Notes: generated by a model from the sequence alone, not told the origin. A DNA stretch of 22,299 nt from Candidatus Latescibacterota bacterium (GCA_016209865.1 JACQVL010000169.1:1-22299); one strand, 5' to 3'; shown: positions 7,745-14,622, numbered from the stretch's first letter. Translations and numbers: made by a program.

Positions 7745-7928
7745 TGCAGTGACGAGTGACCAGTGACAAGTGACGAGTAAGAATAGGTTGTCATTCTGAG
7801 CGAAGCGAAGAATCCCGTCGTGCGTGAGACCCTTCGCTGCGCTCAGGGTGACATGGGGGGAGCAGTTCTTCGCCTCAATCTCAATTTTCTTTTACTCGTC
7901 ACTCGCCACTTGTCACTCGTCACTCTAT
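7745..7928. repeat. Nested inverted word array (two words, A-B-B'-A')
   Basis: Outer left arm 7749-7780 repeats GTGACGA/GTGACAA words; outer right arm 7891-7925 repeats the inverse TCGTCAC/TTGTCAC. Inside, 7789-7814 carries TGTCATTCTGAGCGAAGCGA, and 7828-7853 carries an inverted near-copy with about four mismatches. The gap of 199 bases between two minus-strand oxidoreductase genes is almost entirely made of this structure. Confidence 0.85.
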
Positions 7929-8972
7929 TTACACGTGCCATACGTAGAGATCCCGATTCGCCAGGGGAAGCGTCACCCGCGCGCCGCCTAAGCGATGGCT
8001 CTCCGCGACCGCGAAGCACAGCTCGGTGGCGCGGTGCGTCACGTCGATGTTGCCGAGCGGCGGCCGGCCGGTCTCCACCGCGTCGATCAGGTCTTCGAGG
8101 CAGGCTAACGTGGCGCTGCGCCGCTCGACGGGCGGGTAGGGGACGTCCTGGTAGACGGTGTACTTTCCGGCCAGTTTCGTGGCCTTCCTCAATCCCCAGG
8201 TGATACCGTTGTCCACGGCGCGGATCGTCCCGTCCGTCCCGAACACCTCGAAATCCCAGTTGCCCGCCGGCACCGTCCAGGCCGCCAGGCCGCCGTCGAA
8301 TTCGATCTGGTAGACGGCATGCGGGTCTTGATCGAGGCGGTTGTCCTCGATCTTCAGGTCGAGCGGACGTAATTCTCCGTGCACGCTCACCGCGGCCGGG
8401 TCGCCGAGCAGGTACATGATCGTATCAATCGAATGGATATGGCCGTGGAGCAGGCTGGACGGGGCGTAGTGGACGACTAAGCGGGGGGTCCCGATCTCCC
8501 CCGCTTCGATCAGCCGGCGGGCGGTGTGGTACCGGACGTCGAACCGGCGCAGGACGCCGGTGTTCAAGGCGACCCCATGTTTCCGGCAGGCATCGAGCAC
8601 CGCGTCCGCTTCCCGCATCGAACAGGCGATCGCTTTCTCCAGGTAGATCAGCCGGACGCCCGCCTCCGCCGTCTTCACCGCCATCTCCGCGTGGAGTTCC
8701 CCGCGAGTGCAGATGGCCACTAAGTCGGGCCGTTCCTGGGCGATCATCTCCAGATAGTCCTCGTACAGGGCGGTCACTCCCCAGCGGTCCCGGAACGCGG
8801 CCCGTTTCTCCGGCCGGATGTCCGCGCCCGCCACCAGGCCGATCCGGGGACTGGCCTGACACGCCCCTGCGATCGAGTAGGGGAGGGCCATCGCCGGATA
8901 GTCGACGACTTCTTCATCGATCGTGCTGCCCATCCGCCCCAGCCCGACGATCGCCGCTCGATAGGTGTTCAT
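7929..8972 (-). CDS. Gfo/Idh/MocA family oxidoreductase with variant EKA motif
   Basis: This 347-residue protein opens with RAAIVGLGRMGSTID (5-19), a Rossmann GxGxxG. The position of the family EKP motif reads LEKAIACSMREAD (Lys113), so the Lys is kept but the following Pro is Ala. The C-terminal domain contains HIHSIDTIMYLLGDP, a His/Asp-rich region typical of the substrate site. It is likely a sugar or cyclitol dehydrogenase, substrate unknown. I chose ATG 8972, preceded by AAAGGAA; the longer frame to 9170 would translate the promoter and a repeat. A sigma-70-like promoter stands 64-92 bases upstream. It is the first gene of the long minus-strand block and differs in sequence from its downstream paralogue. 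Confidence 0.9.
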   Translation of the reverse strand: MNTYRAAIVGLGRMGSTIDEEVVDYPAMALPYSIAGACQASPRIGLVAGADIRPEKRAAFRDRWGVTALYEDYLEMIAQERPDLVAICTRGELHAEMAVKTAEAGVRLIYLEKAIACSMREADAVLDACRKHGVALNTGVLRRFDVRYHTARRLIEAGEIGTPRLVVHYAPSSLLHGHIHSIDTIMYLLGDPAAVSVHGELRPLDLKIEDNRLDQDPHAVYQIEFDGGLAAWTVPAGNWDFEVFGTDGTIRAVDNGITWGLRKATKLAGKYTVYQDVPYPPVERRSATLACLEDLIDAVETGRPPLGNIDVTHRATELCFAVAESHRLGGARVTLPLANRDLYVWHV

Positions 8973-8995
8973 GGTGCTTCCTTTCTGTCCATAAA

Positions 8996-9030
8996 GGTTC
9001 CAAATTCCAGGTTTCAGGTTCCAGGTCAGG
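8996..9030. repeat. TTCCAGGTTTCAGG word repeat in a 5' leader
   Basis: Overlapping words AGGTTCCAAATTCCAG and GGTTTCAGGTTCCAGG form a short tandem stretch between the promoter and the start of the minus-strand oxidoreductase gene, so it should be transcribed as leader. A closely similar stretch is at 19501-19530. No inverted partner is visible nearby. Confidence 0.7.
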
Positions 9031-9035
9031 CTTGA

Positions 9036-9064
9036 AGTGTAGGGGAGGCAGGATGAGTTGTCAA
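9036..9064 (-). promoter_or_regulatory. Sigma-70-like promoter for the minus-strand block
   Basis: On the minus strand the -35 box is a consensus TTGACA (9059-9064), the spacer is 17 bases and the -10 box is TACACT (9036-9041). It points at the oxidoreductase start at 8972, giving a leader of roughly 55 bases that contains the 8996-9030 word repeat. Confidence 0.7.
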
Positions 9065-9099
9065 GGCGCAATTTGGTGGGCGGTGAACACGAAGAACTG

Positions 9100-9203
9100 G
9101 ATTTCCGCTCCCCGCTCCCCGTTTTCACGGGACAAGTTTCGCGGGAATGACACCAGATTTTTCTCGTCACTCGTCACTGATTGTTACCGATCGCCGATTT
9201 TTC
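9100..9203. repeat. Composite repeat, copy 1 (REP-like part plus CACTCGTC part)
   Basis: A degenerate GGATTTCCGC...GCGGGAATGACA segment (9100-9152) is followed by GATTTTTCTCG, then TCACTCGTCACTGATTGTTA and CCGATCG. The same modules in the same order recur at 16108-16226. The region 8973-9311 holds no gene: it consists of this repeat, the 8996-9030 word repeat and two divergent promoters. Confidence 0.75.
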
Positions 9204-9231
9204 TTGACTTTCTCATCACGTCCTCTATACA
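9204..9231 (+). promoter_or_regulatory. Sigma-70-like promoter for the cold-shock/VOC gene
   Basis: TTGACT (9204-9209), a 16-base spacer and TATACA (9226-9231) make a good -35/-10 pair. Predicted transcription starts about 70 bases before the ATG at 9312. The promoter abuts the T-rich end of a composite repeat. Confidence 0.65.
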
Positions 9232-9311
9232 TACGTAATGATTCTTCAGGTTATTCCTAAGCGCATTCCTGATCTCGTCTATCCTTACCAGACCAATGAG
9301 AGAGCACCGTC

Positions 9312-10013
9312 ATGCCACATGGCACGATTACGCGGTTGAACAGTGCCCGAGGGTTCGGGTTCTTGACCACTCAGGAGGGGACCGAGCTGTTCTTCCATCG
9401 GTCGAGCGTCCAGGAGGCCCCCTTCTCCCGACTGCAAGTGGGGGATCGGGTGACGTTTGAGGTCCAGCACACCCCACGGGGACCGCGGGCGGGGCAGGTG
9501 CAATTAGCGGTCGCAGCGGCTCAGTTGCACGTCACCCTGGCCGTCCGTGACCTGGAACGGGCGGCGCAGTTCTACGCCCAGGCGCTGGGGTTCAAACGGG
9601 TGACGATCAACCCGGCGTTCGTGTTGATGTACCGAAGCGGGGTCGTCCTGGGCCTCAAAGCGGACGACCTCCTCTGGCATCCGCAGGTGGAAGGACCGCC
9701 CGGCGACGAGACGATCCGGGGATTGGGAGTCGAACTCGTCCTGGAAGTCACGGATGTCGAATACTTCTACGCGCAGATGCAACAGGCGAGTGTGACGATC
9801 CAGGAGCCGCTGGCCGACCGTCCGTGGGGGGCGCAGGACTTTCGGATCTTCGACCCGGACGGGTACTACTGGCGGATCACGTCGCCCCGGAAGCTCCAGA
9901 GCCGGCTGCCGTCCGCCGAGCCGCCCGCGACCCCCAACGGTCCGGGCGAGATCGAACGGAGCTTGGCGACGACAATCCCCTCTGAACCGGAATCACACCC
10001 CTCACACACGTAG
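9312..10013 (+). CDS. Fusion of a cold-shock domain and a VOC/glyoxalase domain
   Basis: The 233-residue protein joins two domains not usually found together. Residues 1-67 are a cold-shock (OB-fold) domain: TITRLNSARGFGFL contains RNP1 (GFGFL, 14-18) and ELFFHRSSV contains RNP2 (25-33), followed by LQVGDRVTFEV. Residues 71-191 are a vicinal-oxygen-chelate domain: LHVTLAVRDLERAAQFYAQA (72-91), GVELVLEVTDVE (139-150) and FRIFDPDGYYWRI (177-189), the typical VOC ending. H73 and E141 are plausible metal-site positions, but full metal ligation is not assured. The tail after 195 is Pro/Ser-rich. The frame runs uninterrupted through the junction. A promoter lies upstream and the CBM9-like gene starts nine bases after the stop. 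Possible roles are nucleic-acid-linked modification or resistance, or simple binding; none is shown by the sequence. Confidence 0.85.
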   Translation: MPHGTITRLNSARGFGFLTTQEGTELFFHRSSVQEAPFSRLQVGDRVTFEVQHTPRGPRAGQVQLAVAAAQLHVTLAVRDLERAAQFYAQALGFKRVTINPAFVLMYRSGVVLGLKADDLLWHPQVEGPPGDETIRGLGVELVLEVTDVEYFYAQMQQASVTIQEPLADRPWGAQDFRIFDPDGYYWRITSPRKLQSRLPSAEPPATPNGPGEIERSLATTIPSEPESHPSHT

Positions 10014-10022
10014 AGGAGTCGT

Positions 10023-10898
10023 ATGGAGCCTGAATTGGCATTCATCCCGGAGAATATCCCGGAGACAGTCAAGCGGCAGGAGATCCAGGGCGGGAACAAA
10101 GCCCGGCGGGGGCTGCCGCGGCCGGTGGACTACCGGTGCTACCAGACGGCCGGCCCGATCGTGGTCGACGGGCGACTGGATGAGGAATCCTGGCAGCGCG
10201 CCCCCTGGCTGGGCCCGTTCGTCGATATGGAGAAGGGGACGCCGACCGAGTTCGACACCCGTGTCGCCTTCCTCTGGGACGAGACGAATTTCTACACCGC
10301 CTTCACGCTGGAAGAGCCGGACGTCTACGCGTACGAAACGAAGCGGGACGGGGGCGTGGGCGGGGATTGTGAAGTGGAAGTGTTTATCTTGGGGGAAGGG
10401 GTGTACTACGAACTCGAGATGAACGCCATCAACACCGTGTATGAGGTGTTCTGGACCTGGTTCCAGCCGTTAGTGGAGACGGGCGACCTGGAGGGTTTGG
10501 ATCGGCTGTTCATGACCCGGCGGGCGATCTATGGGAGTCTGCAGGACGACTACCCCGGCCGCCACGGGAGCTTCGATTGGGACTTCCCCGGTCTCCAGAC
10601 GGCCGTCCAGATCGACGGCTCACTCAATTGCCGGCCGATCAAGGATAGGGGATGGACGGTGGAGATCGCCTTTCCGTGGGCGGGATGGACGGACCTGGCG
10701 GCCGGCAAGCGGACGATTCCCCCGGCCGACGGAGATGTCTGGCGGATCGGCTGCTCGCGCGTCGAACACTGGCGGGACGAGGCCGGGACCGTCCTCCGAG
10801 GCCGGGACTGGTCGATCTGTCAGCACGGGAAGATTCAGATGCACCTGCCGGATCGATGGCCGTACGTGATGTTCACGGACGAAGTCGTAGGCGGATAA
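10023..10898 (+). CDS. CBM9-like domain protein without a signal peptide
   Basis: This 291-residue protein contains a carbohydrate-binding family 9-like domain (about 36-285). It begins with the characteristic IVVDGRLDEESWQRAPW, continues with FLWDETNFYTAFTLEEPDV, then the acidic CEVEVFIL region and YYELEMNAINTVYE. Near the end, RTIPPADGDVWRIGCSRVEH is also typical. Family members bind sugars or occur as parts of secreted enzymes. Here the N-terminus (MEPELAFIPENIPETVKRQE) is charged and shows no signal peptide, so the protein should be cytoplasmic. GAGGAGT precedes the ATG and overlaps the end of the cold-shock/VOC gene, pointing to one operon. The following zinc-ribbon gene starts within its stop codon. 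Ligand unknown. Confidence 0.8.
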   Translation: MEPELAFIPENIPETVKRQEIQGGNKARRGLPRPVDYRCYQTAGPIVVDGRLDEESWQRAPWLGPFVDMEKGTPTEFDTRVAFLWDETNFYTAFTLEEPDVYAYETKRDGGVGGDCEVEVFILGEGVYYELEMNAINTVYEVFWTWFQPLVETGDLEGLDRLFMTRRAIYGSLQDDYPGRHGSFDWDFPGLQTAVQIDGSLNCRPIKDRGWTVEIAFPWAGWTDLAAGKRTIPPADGDVWRIGCSRVEHWRDEAGTVLRGRDWSICQHGKIQMHLPDRWPYVMFTDEVVGG

Positions 10899-11245
10899 TG
10901 GTCTCCCTTCTCCCTCTCACCGTCGCCTGTCCGCAGTGTGGGTCGCAGGACGTCGTCTATAGTTGTGAGCCGGACTGCTGTTTTAACCACGTCTGCGGGA
11001 GGTGTTACACGAGCTTCGAGCTCATCACCAGGCTGGTCGGGGAACAGCCGGGCACGCTCGACACGCCAAAGGCCGAGCGGGATTCCTGCGCGCCGACGGT
11101 TGCGTGCGCCCGGTGCGAGAGCATCGAGGTGTGCCTGCTGGACACGGGGGAAACGCCGCCACGGCTGATCTGTTTGTCCTGTCACGCGCTGCTGGCGCTG
11201 GGGTTTACGGAGGTGTCACCGAGGGCAGAACATTTTGGATTTTAG
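10898..11245 (+). CDS. Small double zinc-ribbon protein
   Basis: The ATG at 10898-10900 overlaps the TAA of the CBM9-like gene (TAATG), a sign of translational coupling; AGGCGG lies just upstream. A longer open frame from 10652 exists but runs inside the CBM9-like gene. The 115-residue product has two zinc-ribbon-like units: CPQC (11-14) with CGRC (33-36), and CARC (70-73) with CLSC (92-95). Three more Cys (23, 27, 28) lie in the first. Such ribbons bind nucleic acid or protein partners, and no enzymatic motif is visible. The last five residues (EHFGF) and the stop come from the ATTTTGGATTTTAG word array, so the native C-terminus may have been shorter or different. Confidence 0.75.
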   Translation: MVSLLPLTVACPQCGSQDVVYSCEPDCCFNHVCGRCYTSFELITRLVGEQPGTLDTPKAERDSCAPTVACARCESIEVCLLDTGETPPRLICLSCHALLALGFTEVSPRAEHFGF

Positions 11246-11349
11246 ATTTTGGATTTTGGATTAACTGTGATGTGCGGTGGCCACTATGACTGAGCGTCCA
11301 CTCCCAGGTTCATCAATCCAAAATCGAAAATCGAAAATCCAAAATCGGA
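11228..11349. repeat. Inverted GGATTTTGGATT word array
   Basis: Left arm 11232-11262 is a tandem of GATTTTGGATTTT words; right arm 11315-11346 is the inverse, AATCCAAAATCGAAAATCG and so on. About 50 unrelated bases separate them. It fills the space between the zinc-ribbon gene, which ends inside the left arm, and the glucokinase gene, whose Shine-Dalgarno site (GGGAGG) follows the right arm. Confidence 0.85.
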
Positions 11350-11361
11350 AGGGAGGGGCTT

Positions 11362-12126
11362 ATGGAGGTCTTAGGCGTCGATATCGGAGGGACGGGGATC
11401 AAAGGCGCGCCGGTGAACGTCGAGACCGGGGAGTTGACGGGGGAGCGGGAACGGATTCCGACGCCCCATCCGGCCACCCCTGACGGGGTCATCGCCGCCG
11501 TGGCGCAACTGGTCGAGCATTTCAACTGGAAAGGCCCGATCGGCTGCGGGTTCCCGGCGGTCATCAAGGGGGGCGAAGTCCATACCGCCTCCAACATCGC
11601 CCAGGAATGGATCGGGGTCAACGCACAGGGTCTGCTGGAGCAGGCGACCGGCCAGACGGCCACGATCATCAACGACGCGGATGCCGCCGGACTGGCCGAG
11701 ATGCGGTTTGGCGCGGGGAAAAGCCGGCACGGGCTTGTCCTCATCGTGACGCTCGGCACCGGGATCGGGAGCGCGCTGTTCATCGACGGCCGCCTCATCC
11801 CCAACACGGAGCTCGGTCACATCGAGGTGCGGGGGAAGGACGCGGAACGCCGGGCGGCCGAGAGCGTCCGGGAGCGCAAGCAATTAAACTGGAAGCAGTG
11901 GGCGCGCCGGGTGGACGAGTACCTGCACACGATGGAGCGGCTGCTCTGGCCAGACTTGATCATCATTGGCGGCGGGGTGAGTAGGAAATACGAGCGGTTT
12001 TTTCCGCACCTGACCGTCCGGGCTGAGATCGTCCCGGCTCAGTTGCGCAACGACGCCGGGATCGTCGGCGCGGCCCTCGCCGCCGTTCCGTCCCGCTCGT
12101 CACGCGCGCGCAGGGATTCGAAATAG
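11362..12126 (+). CDS. ppgK: Polyphosphate glucokinase (ROK family)
   Basis: The 254-residue protein is a ROK-fold sugar kinase. The phosphate-1 loop is [19 protein letters not shown] (6-24), the catalytic Asp lies in IINDADAAG (D105), and the second phosphate region [13 protein letters not shown] (131-143) is followed by [11 protein letters not shown] (146-156). Length and the IGGTGIKGA...ETG pattern match strictly polyphosphate- or polyphosphate/ATP-dependent glucokinases, which phosphorylate glucose to glucose 6-phosphate in the cytoplasm. Ordinary ATP-dependent ROK glucokinases are usually longer and carry a zinc-binding Cys motif, which is absent here. GGGAGG precedes the ATG. The gene is separated from the zinc-ribbon gene by an inverted word array, and a membrane protein gene begins eight bases after its stop. 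Confidence 0.85.
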   Translation: MEVLGVDIGGTGIKGAPVNVETGELTGERERIPTPHPATPDGVIAAVAQLVEHFNWKGPIGCGFPAVIKGGEVHTASNIAQEWIGVNAQGLLEQATGQTATIINDADAAGLAEMRFGAGKSRHGLVLIVTLGTGIGSALFIDGRLIPNTELGHIEVRGKDAERRAAESVRERKQLNWKQWARRVDEYLHTMERLLWPDLIIIGGGVSRKYERFFPHLTVRAEIVPAQLRNDAGIVGAALAAVPSRSSRARRDSK

Positions 12127-12134
12127 AGCGCACG

Positions 12135-12932
12135 ATGTCCACCCTCACCGGCGAGTTTCGTTTGCTCTTCTGGGCGATCCTCGGCGTCATCGTCCCGTTC
12201 GGGCTGCTCCTCTGTCTGCTGCCCGGTCAGACGGCAGTCTACTGGGCGTGGGTCATCCCTCATCCCCGCTCCGCTCTCCTCATCGGCGCCGCGTATGCCG
12301 GCGCGATCGCCTATTATGTGCTCGCCCTGCGGATGAACGACTGGCGGCAGGTGGAGAGCGGGATGGGCGGATTGGTGCTGTTCTGCCTCGTCCTGCTGTT
12401 CGCCACGCTGATGCACTGGGAGGCGTTTCGCCCGTACCACGTCACGACCCTCGTCTGGCTGATGTTCTACTACGTCGGCCCGTTCCTCGTCCCGATCCTC
12501 TCCCGCTTACAACAGTCACGCGCGGGCGTCCTGAACTTCGAGGGGACGCCCGACCTGTCGTCCGCATGGCGGCTCTGGCTGATCGCGCGTGGGTTTCTCT
12601 ACCTTACCGTTGCACTCGCCGGACTCGTCTTCACGACCAGGCTCACCGCAGCATGGCCCTGGCCGATCGACGCGCTCGAACTCCGCGTGTTTATGGGCCA
12701 GCCGGCCATCATCGGGTGGAATGCGGTGGTCGTCGTCCGGGACGGCGTGACGTGGCGCCGGTATCGTCTGGGCCTCGTCCTCACCGGCGCGATCGGCCTG
12801 GTGCAACTCATCGGCCTGGTGATCAACTCAACCCCGTATGACTGGTCGAGGCCGCTGGGCGTGCTGCTTCCTGTGGTGTTCGCGGAATGGTGTCTGACGT
12901 CGTTGATCTTGCACCTGAGATACCGATCATGA
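12135..12932 (+). CDS. Predicted integral membrane protein, about 8 TM segments
   Basis: I do not recognise a family. The 265-residue product has about eight hydrophobic segments, near residues 8-30, 46-66, 77-95, 102-125, 150-170, 185-205, 212-232 and 241-262. Short loops and a hydrophilic stretch at 126-148 (SRLQQSRAGVLNFEGTPDLS) lie between them. Charged residues within segments are few, and there is no obvious transporter signature. The Shine-Dalgarno match is weak (AGAGCGC), and the gene starts eight bases after the glucokinase stop, so translation may be coupled to it. The next gene, a smaller DUF4383 membrane protein, follows 38 bases later, making a pair of membrane proteins at the end of this operon. 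Confidence 0.75.
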   Translation: MSTLTGEFRLLFWAILGVIVPFGLLLCLLPGQTAVYWAWVIPHPRSALLIGAAYAGAIAYYVLALRMNDWRQVESGMGGLVLFCLVLLFATLMHWEAFRPYHVTTLVWLMFYYVGPFLVPILSRLQQSRAGVLNFEGTPDLSSAWRLWLIARGFLYLTVALAGLVFTTRLTAAWPWPIDALELRVFMGQPAIIGWNAVVVVRDGVTWRRYRLGLVLTGAIGLVQLIGLVINSTPYDWSRPLGVLLPVVFAEWCLTSLILHLRYRS

Positions 12933-12970
12933 ACAAAAATTATCCGTCTTGATTATCAAAAGGATGGACG

Positions 12971-13387
12971 ATGTTCATTCAATTCGGGGTCAGACTGATC
13001 GGTGTGGTGTATCTCGTGTTCGGGGTCGTCGGGTTCCTCCCCATCGACCTGATCAACCCAATCCATCACGAAGGGGTTGGCGCGCGGTACCTCTTCCGCC
13101 TGATCGCGGTCAACTGGCTGCATAACGCCGTCCATGCGGGGATCGGTCTGAGCGGACTGTGGGCGGCACAGACGGTGGGACGCGCTCAGCAGTGGGGCAA
13201 AGTCTGCGGGGTGGTGTTGTTGGCGTTGTTCGTCATCGGGATGGTACAGGCGTTCCTGGAGGGACTGCCCGCCGACCAGGCGCTGCTCGGACTCGTCCCG
13301 CTGAACTCGCCGGGACATGTCCTCCACTTCGTCACCGGGGGGATCGCACTCTATTTGGGGCTTTCTCGATCTCACCTGAAGACGTGA
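12971..13387 (+). CDS. DUF4383-family membrane protein
   Basis: This 138-residue protein has four predicted transmembrane segments (about 5-24, 47-68, 78-97 and 114-131). Its conserved pieces match DUF4383: RLIGVVYLVFGVVGFLP near the start, VNWLHNAVHAGIGLSGLW (46-63) and LNSPGHVLHFVTGGIALYLG (112-131). The family is known from actinobacteria, cyanobacteria and related groups, with no established function. The invariant-looking His residues (in NWLHNAVH and GHVLHF) within membrane segments suggest a metal, haem or quinone site, which is inference. AAAAGGA precedes the ATG. It closes the plus-strand run from 9312; a hairpin terminator follows within ten bases of the stop. Confidence 0.8.
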   Translation: MFIQFGVRLIGVVYLVFGVVGFLPIDLINPIHHEGVGARYLFRLIAVNWLHNAVHAGIGLSGLWAAQTVGRAQQWGKVCGVVLLALFVIGMVQAFLEGLPADQALLGLVPLNSPGHVLHFVTGGIALYLGLSRSHLKT

Positions 13388-13393
13388 CGGGAA

Positions 13394-13431
13394 AGTGGGA
13401 AAGGGAGAGAACTTCTCCCACTCTCGCTTTT
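13394..13431. terminator. Terminator-like hairpin between convergent genes
   Basis: AGTGGGA (13394-13400) pairs with TCCCACT (13416-13422), with an alternative inner pairing GGGAGA/TCTCCC; CTCGCTTTT follows. It lies seven bases after the DUF4383 stop codon and before the end of the convergent radical SAM gene. Confidence 0.55.
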
Positions 13432-13455
13432 ACTCGTCACTTGTCACTCGTCACT
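13431..13455. repeat. TCGTCACTTGTCACTCGTCAC word copy
   Basis: A single-orientation copy of the same word that builds the right arm at 7891-7925: ACTCGTCAC, then TTGTCAC, then TCGTCAC. It sits between the terminator hairpin and the stop codon of the radical SAM gene. No inverted partner is seen here. Confidence 0.7.
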
Positions 13456-13459
13456 CTAT

Positions 13460-14524
13460 TCAGTCCCACCGGCCCGGAATCGCCGTCCCGCACTGCGGAC
13501 AGCGCCCGCCCGGCATGAGCCGGTACTGGAGCACTTCAAACCCGAAGCGTTCGATGACGAGGGTGTTGCAGGACGGGCAGCAGGTGTTCTCGTGCGGGCC
13601 GACGCGGCCGGGCAGGTTGCCCGGGTAGACGTAGCGCAGGCCGCAGTCGTGCCCGATGCCGGCCGCGCGGAGGAGGGTCGCGACCGGGGTATTGTCCGGG
13701 TCCTTCATCCTATAGTCTTTGTGGAACGCGGTCACGTGCCAGGGGATGTCGGGGGAGAGGTCGACGAGGAACCGGGCGATGTCCCGGAGTTCCTCATCCG
13801 AATCGTTAAACCCGGGAATGATCAGGGTGACGATCTCCACCCAGAAGCCGTTCGTGTACAGCCGCTGGATGGTGTCGAGCACGTTCTGCAGCACCCCGCC
13901 CAACTTCCGGTAGTTACGATCCTGGAAGGATTTCAAGTCGACCTTGTACAGATCGACCCACGGCTTGAGGTAGTCGATGACCTGCTCGGTGCCGTTCCCG
14001 TTCGACACGTACGAGGTGACCAGGCCGTGCCGTTTGGCTTCCTTGAACACCTCCACCGCCCACTCGCTCGTGATGAGCGGTTCGTTGTATGTGCTCGTTA
14101 TGATGCGCGCGCCGTACCGTCTGGTGAGGGAGACGAGGTGTTCAGGCGTGACTTCTTTCGGCGGGGCGGTCGCTGACGGGTCGCGCAGCGCCTGGCTGGT
14201 GAACCAGTTCTGACAGTACGCGCAATGGAAATCGCAGCCGAGCATCCCGAAGCTGAGGGCGAGCGAGCCGGGGTAGGCGTGGAAGAACGGCTTCTTCTCG
14301 ACCGGGTCGACCTGGAGTGCGCCCACATAGCCCGACGGGACGTACAGCGTCCCCCCGTCGTTGAACCGGACGCGGCAGATGCCGGGCCGGCCGTCCGGGA
14401 TGAGGCACCGGTGACCGCAGGCGTAGCAACGCACCCGGCCGTTGGGGAGGCGTTCGTACAGCGTCCCGGCGGTCGTCTTCTGTCGCAACACCTGTTCGAG
14501 GGTGGGAGTCTCTGCGGCGATCAT
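13460..14524 (-). CDS. amrS: AmmeMemoRadiSam-type radical SAM enzyme (AmrS)
   Basis: This 354-residue protein has the radical SAM [4Fe-4S] motif CDFHCAYC (C97, C101, C104) set in GMLGCDFHCAYCQNW, as in the AmrS/PflA-like group. A four-Cys N-terminal site (C33, C36, C40, C50) and a C-terminal zinc ribbon with two pairs (CPSC and CPQC) are also typical of this family. AmrS proteins usually occur with AMMECR1 and MEMO1 homologues; neither is in this window, and the substrate is unknown. Two starts are possible: TTG at 14590 or ATG at 14524. I prefer 14524 (GAGAAG upstream) because the longer version begins within the -10 region of a promoter. It converges with the DUF4383 gene. Confidence 0.85.
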   Translation of the reverse strand: MIAAETPTLEQVLRQKTTAGTLYERLPNGRVRCYACGHRCLIPDGRPGICRVRFNDGGTLYVPSGYVGALQVDPVEKKPFFHAYPGSLALSFGMLGCDFHCAYCQNWFTSQALRDPSATAPPKEVTPEHLVSLTRRYGARIITSTYNEPLITSEWAVEVFKEAKRHGLVTSYVSNGNGTEQVIDYLKPWVDLYKVDLKSFQDRNYRKLGGVLQNVLDTIQRLYTNGFWVEIVTLIIPGFNDSDEELRDIARFLVDLSPDIPWHVTAFHKDYRMKDPDNTPVATLLRAAGIGHDCGLRYVYPGNLPGRVGPHENTCCPSCNTLVIERFGFEVLQYRLMPGGRCPQCGTAIPGRWD

Positions 14525-14592
14525 CCCAGCTTCTCGGCGTGATGGGTTCAGAATTTGAAACTTCTCTCTTGCGTCGATCTTGACTCTCAATT

Positions 14593-14622
14593 ATAATATA
14601 CCCACTCCCGGTTCACTGTCAA
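14593..14622 (-). promoter_or_regulatory. Sigma-70-like promoter for amrS
   Basis: On the minus strand, consensus TTGACA (14617-14622) is followed after 16 or 18 bases by TATATT (14595-14600) or TATTAT (14593-14598). The AT-rich box overlaps the TTG at 14590 that would be the longer start, which supports the ATG at 14524. Confidence 0.65.

Noticed and set aside
7749-7925. CRISPR-like tandem repeats
   Set aside because: Words are 7-10 bases, adjoin with no unique spacers of regular length, appear in inverted pairs, and no cas gene is near.
1849-8972. A dedicated natural-product biosynthesis cluster
   Set aside because: Aminotransferases and oxidoreductases are present, but no synthase, carrier protein, glycosyltransferase or exporter gene accompanies them.
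6731-8972. Recent tandem duplication of the two adjacent oxidoreductases
   Set aside because: The proteins share only family motifs, differ at the EKP site and in length, and their DNA shows no extended similarity by eye.
8973-9170. N-terminal extension of the oxidoreductase gene to 9170
   Set aside because: It would translate the promoter and a word repeat; the ATG at 8972 has a good ribosome-binding site and starts the Rossmann fold.
9232-9311. Riboswitch or cold-shock RNA thermometer in the leader of the cold-shock/VOC gene
   Set aside because: The leader is only about 75 bases and I see no recognised aptamer or cold-shock box; the promoter alone is supported.
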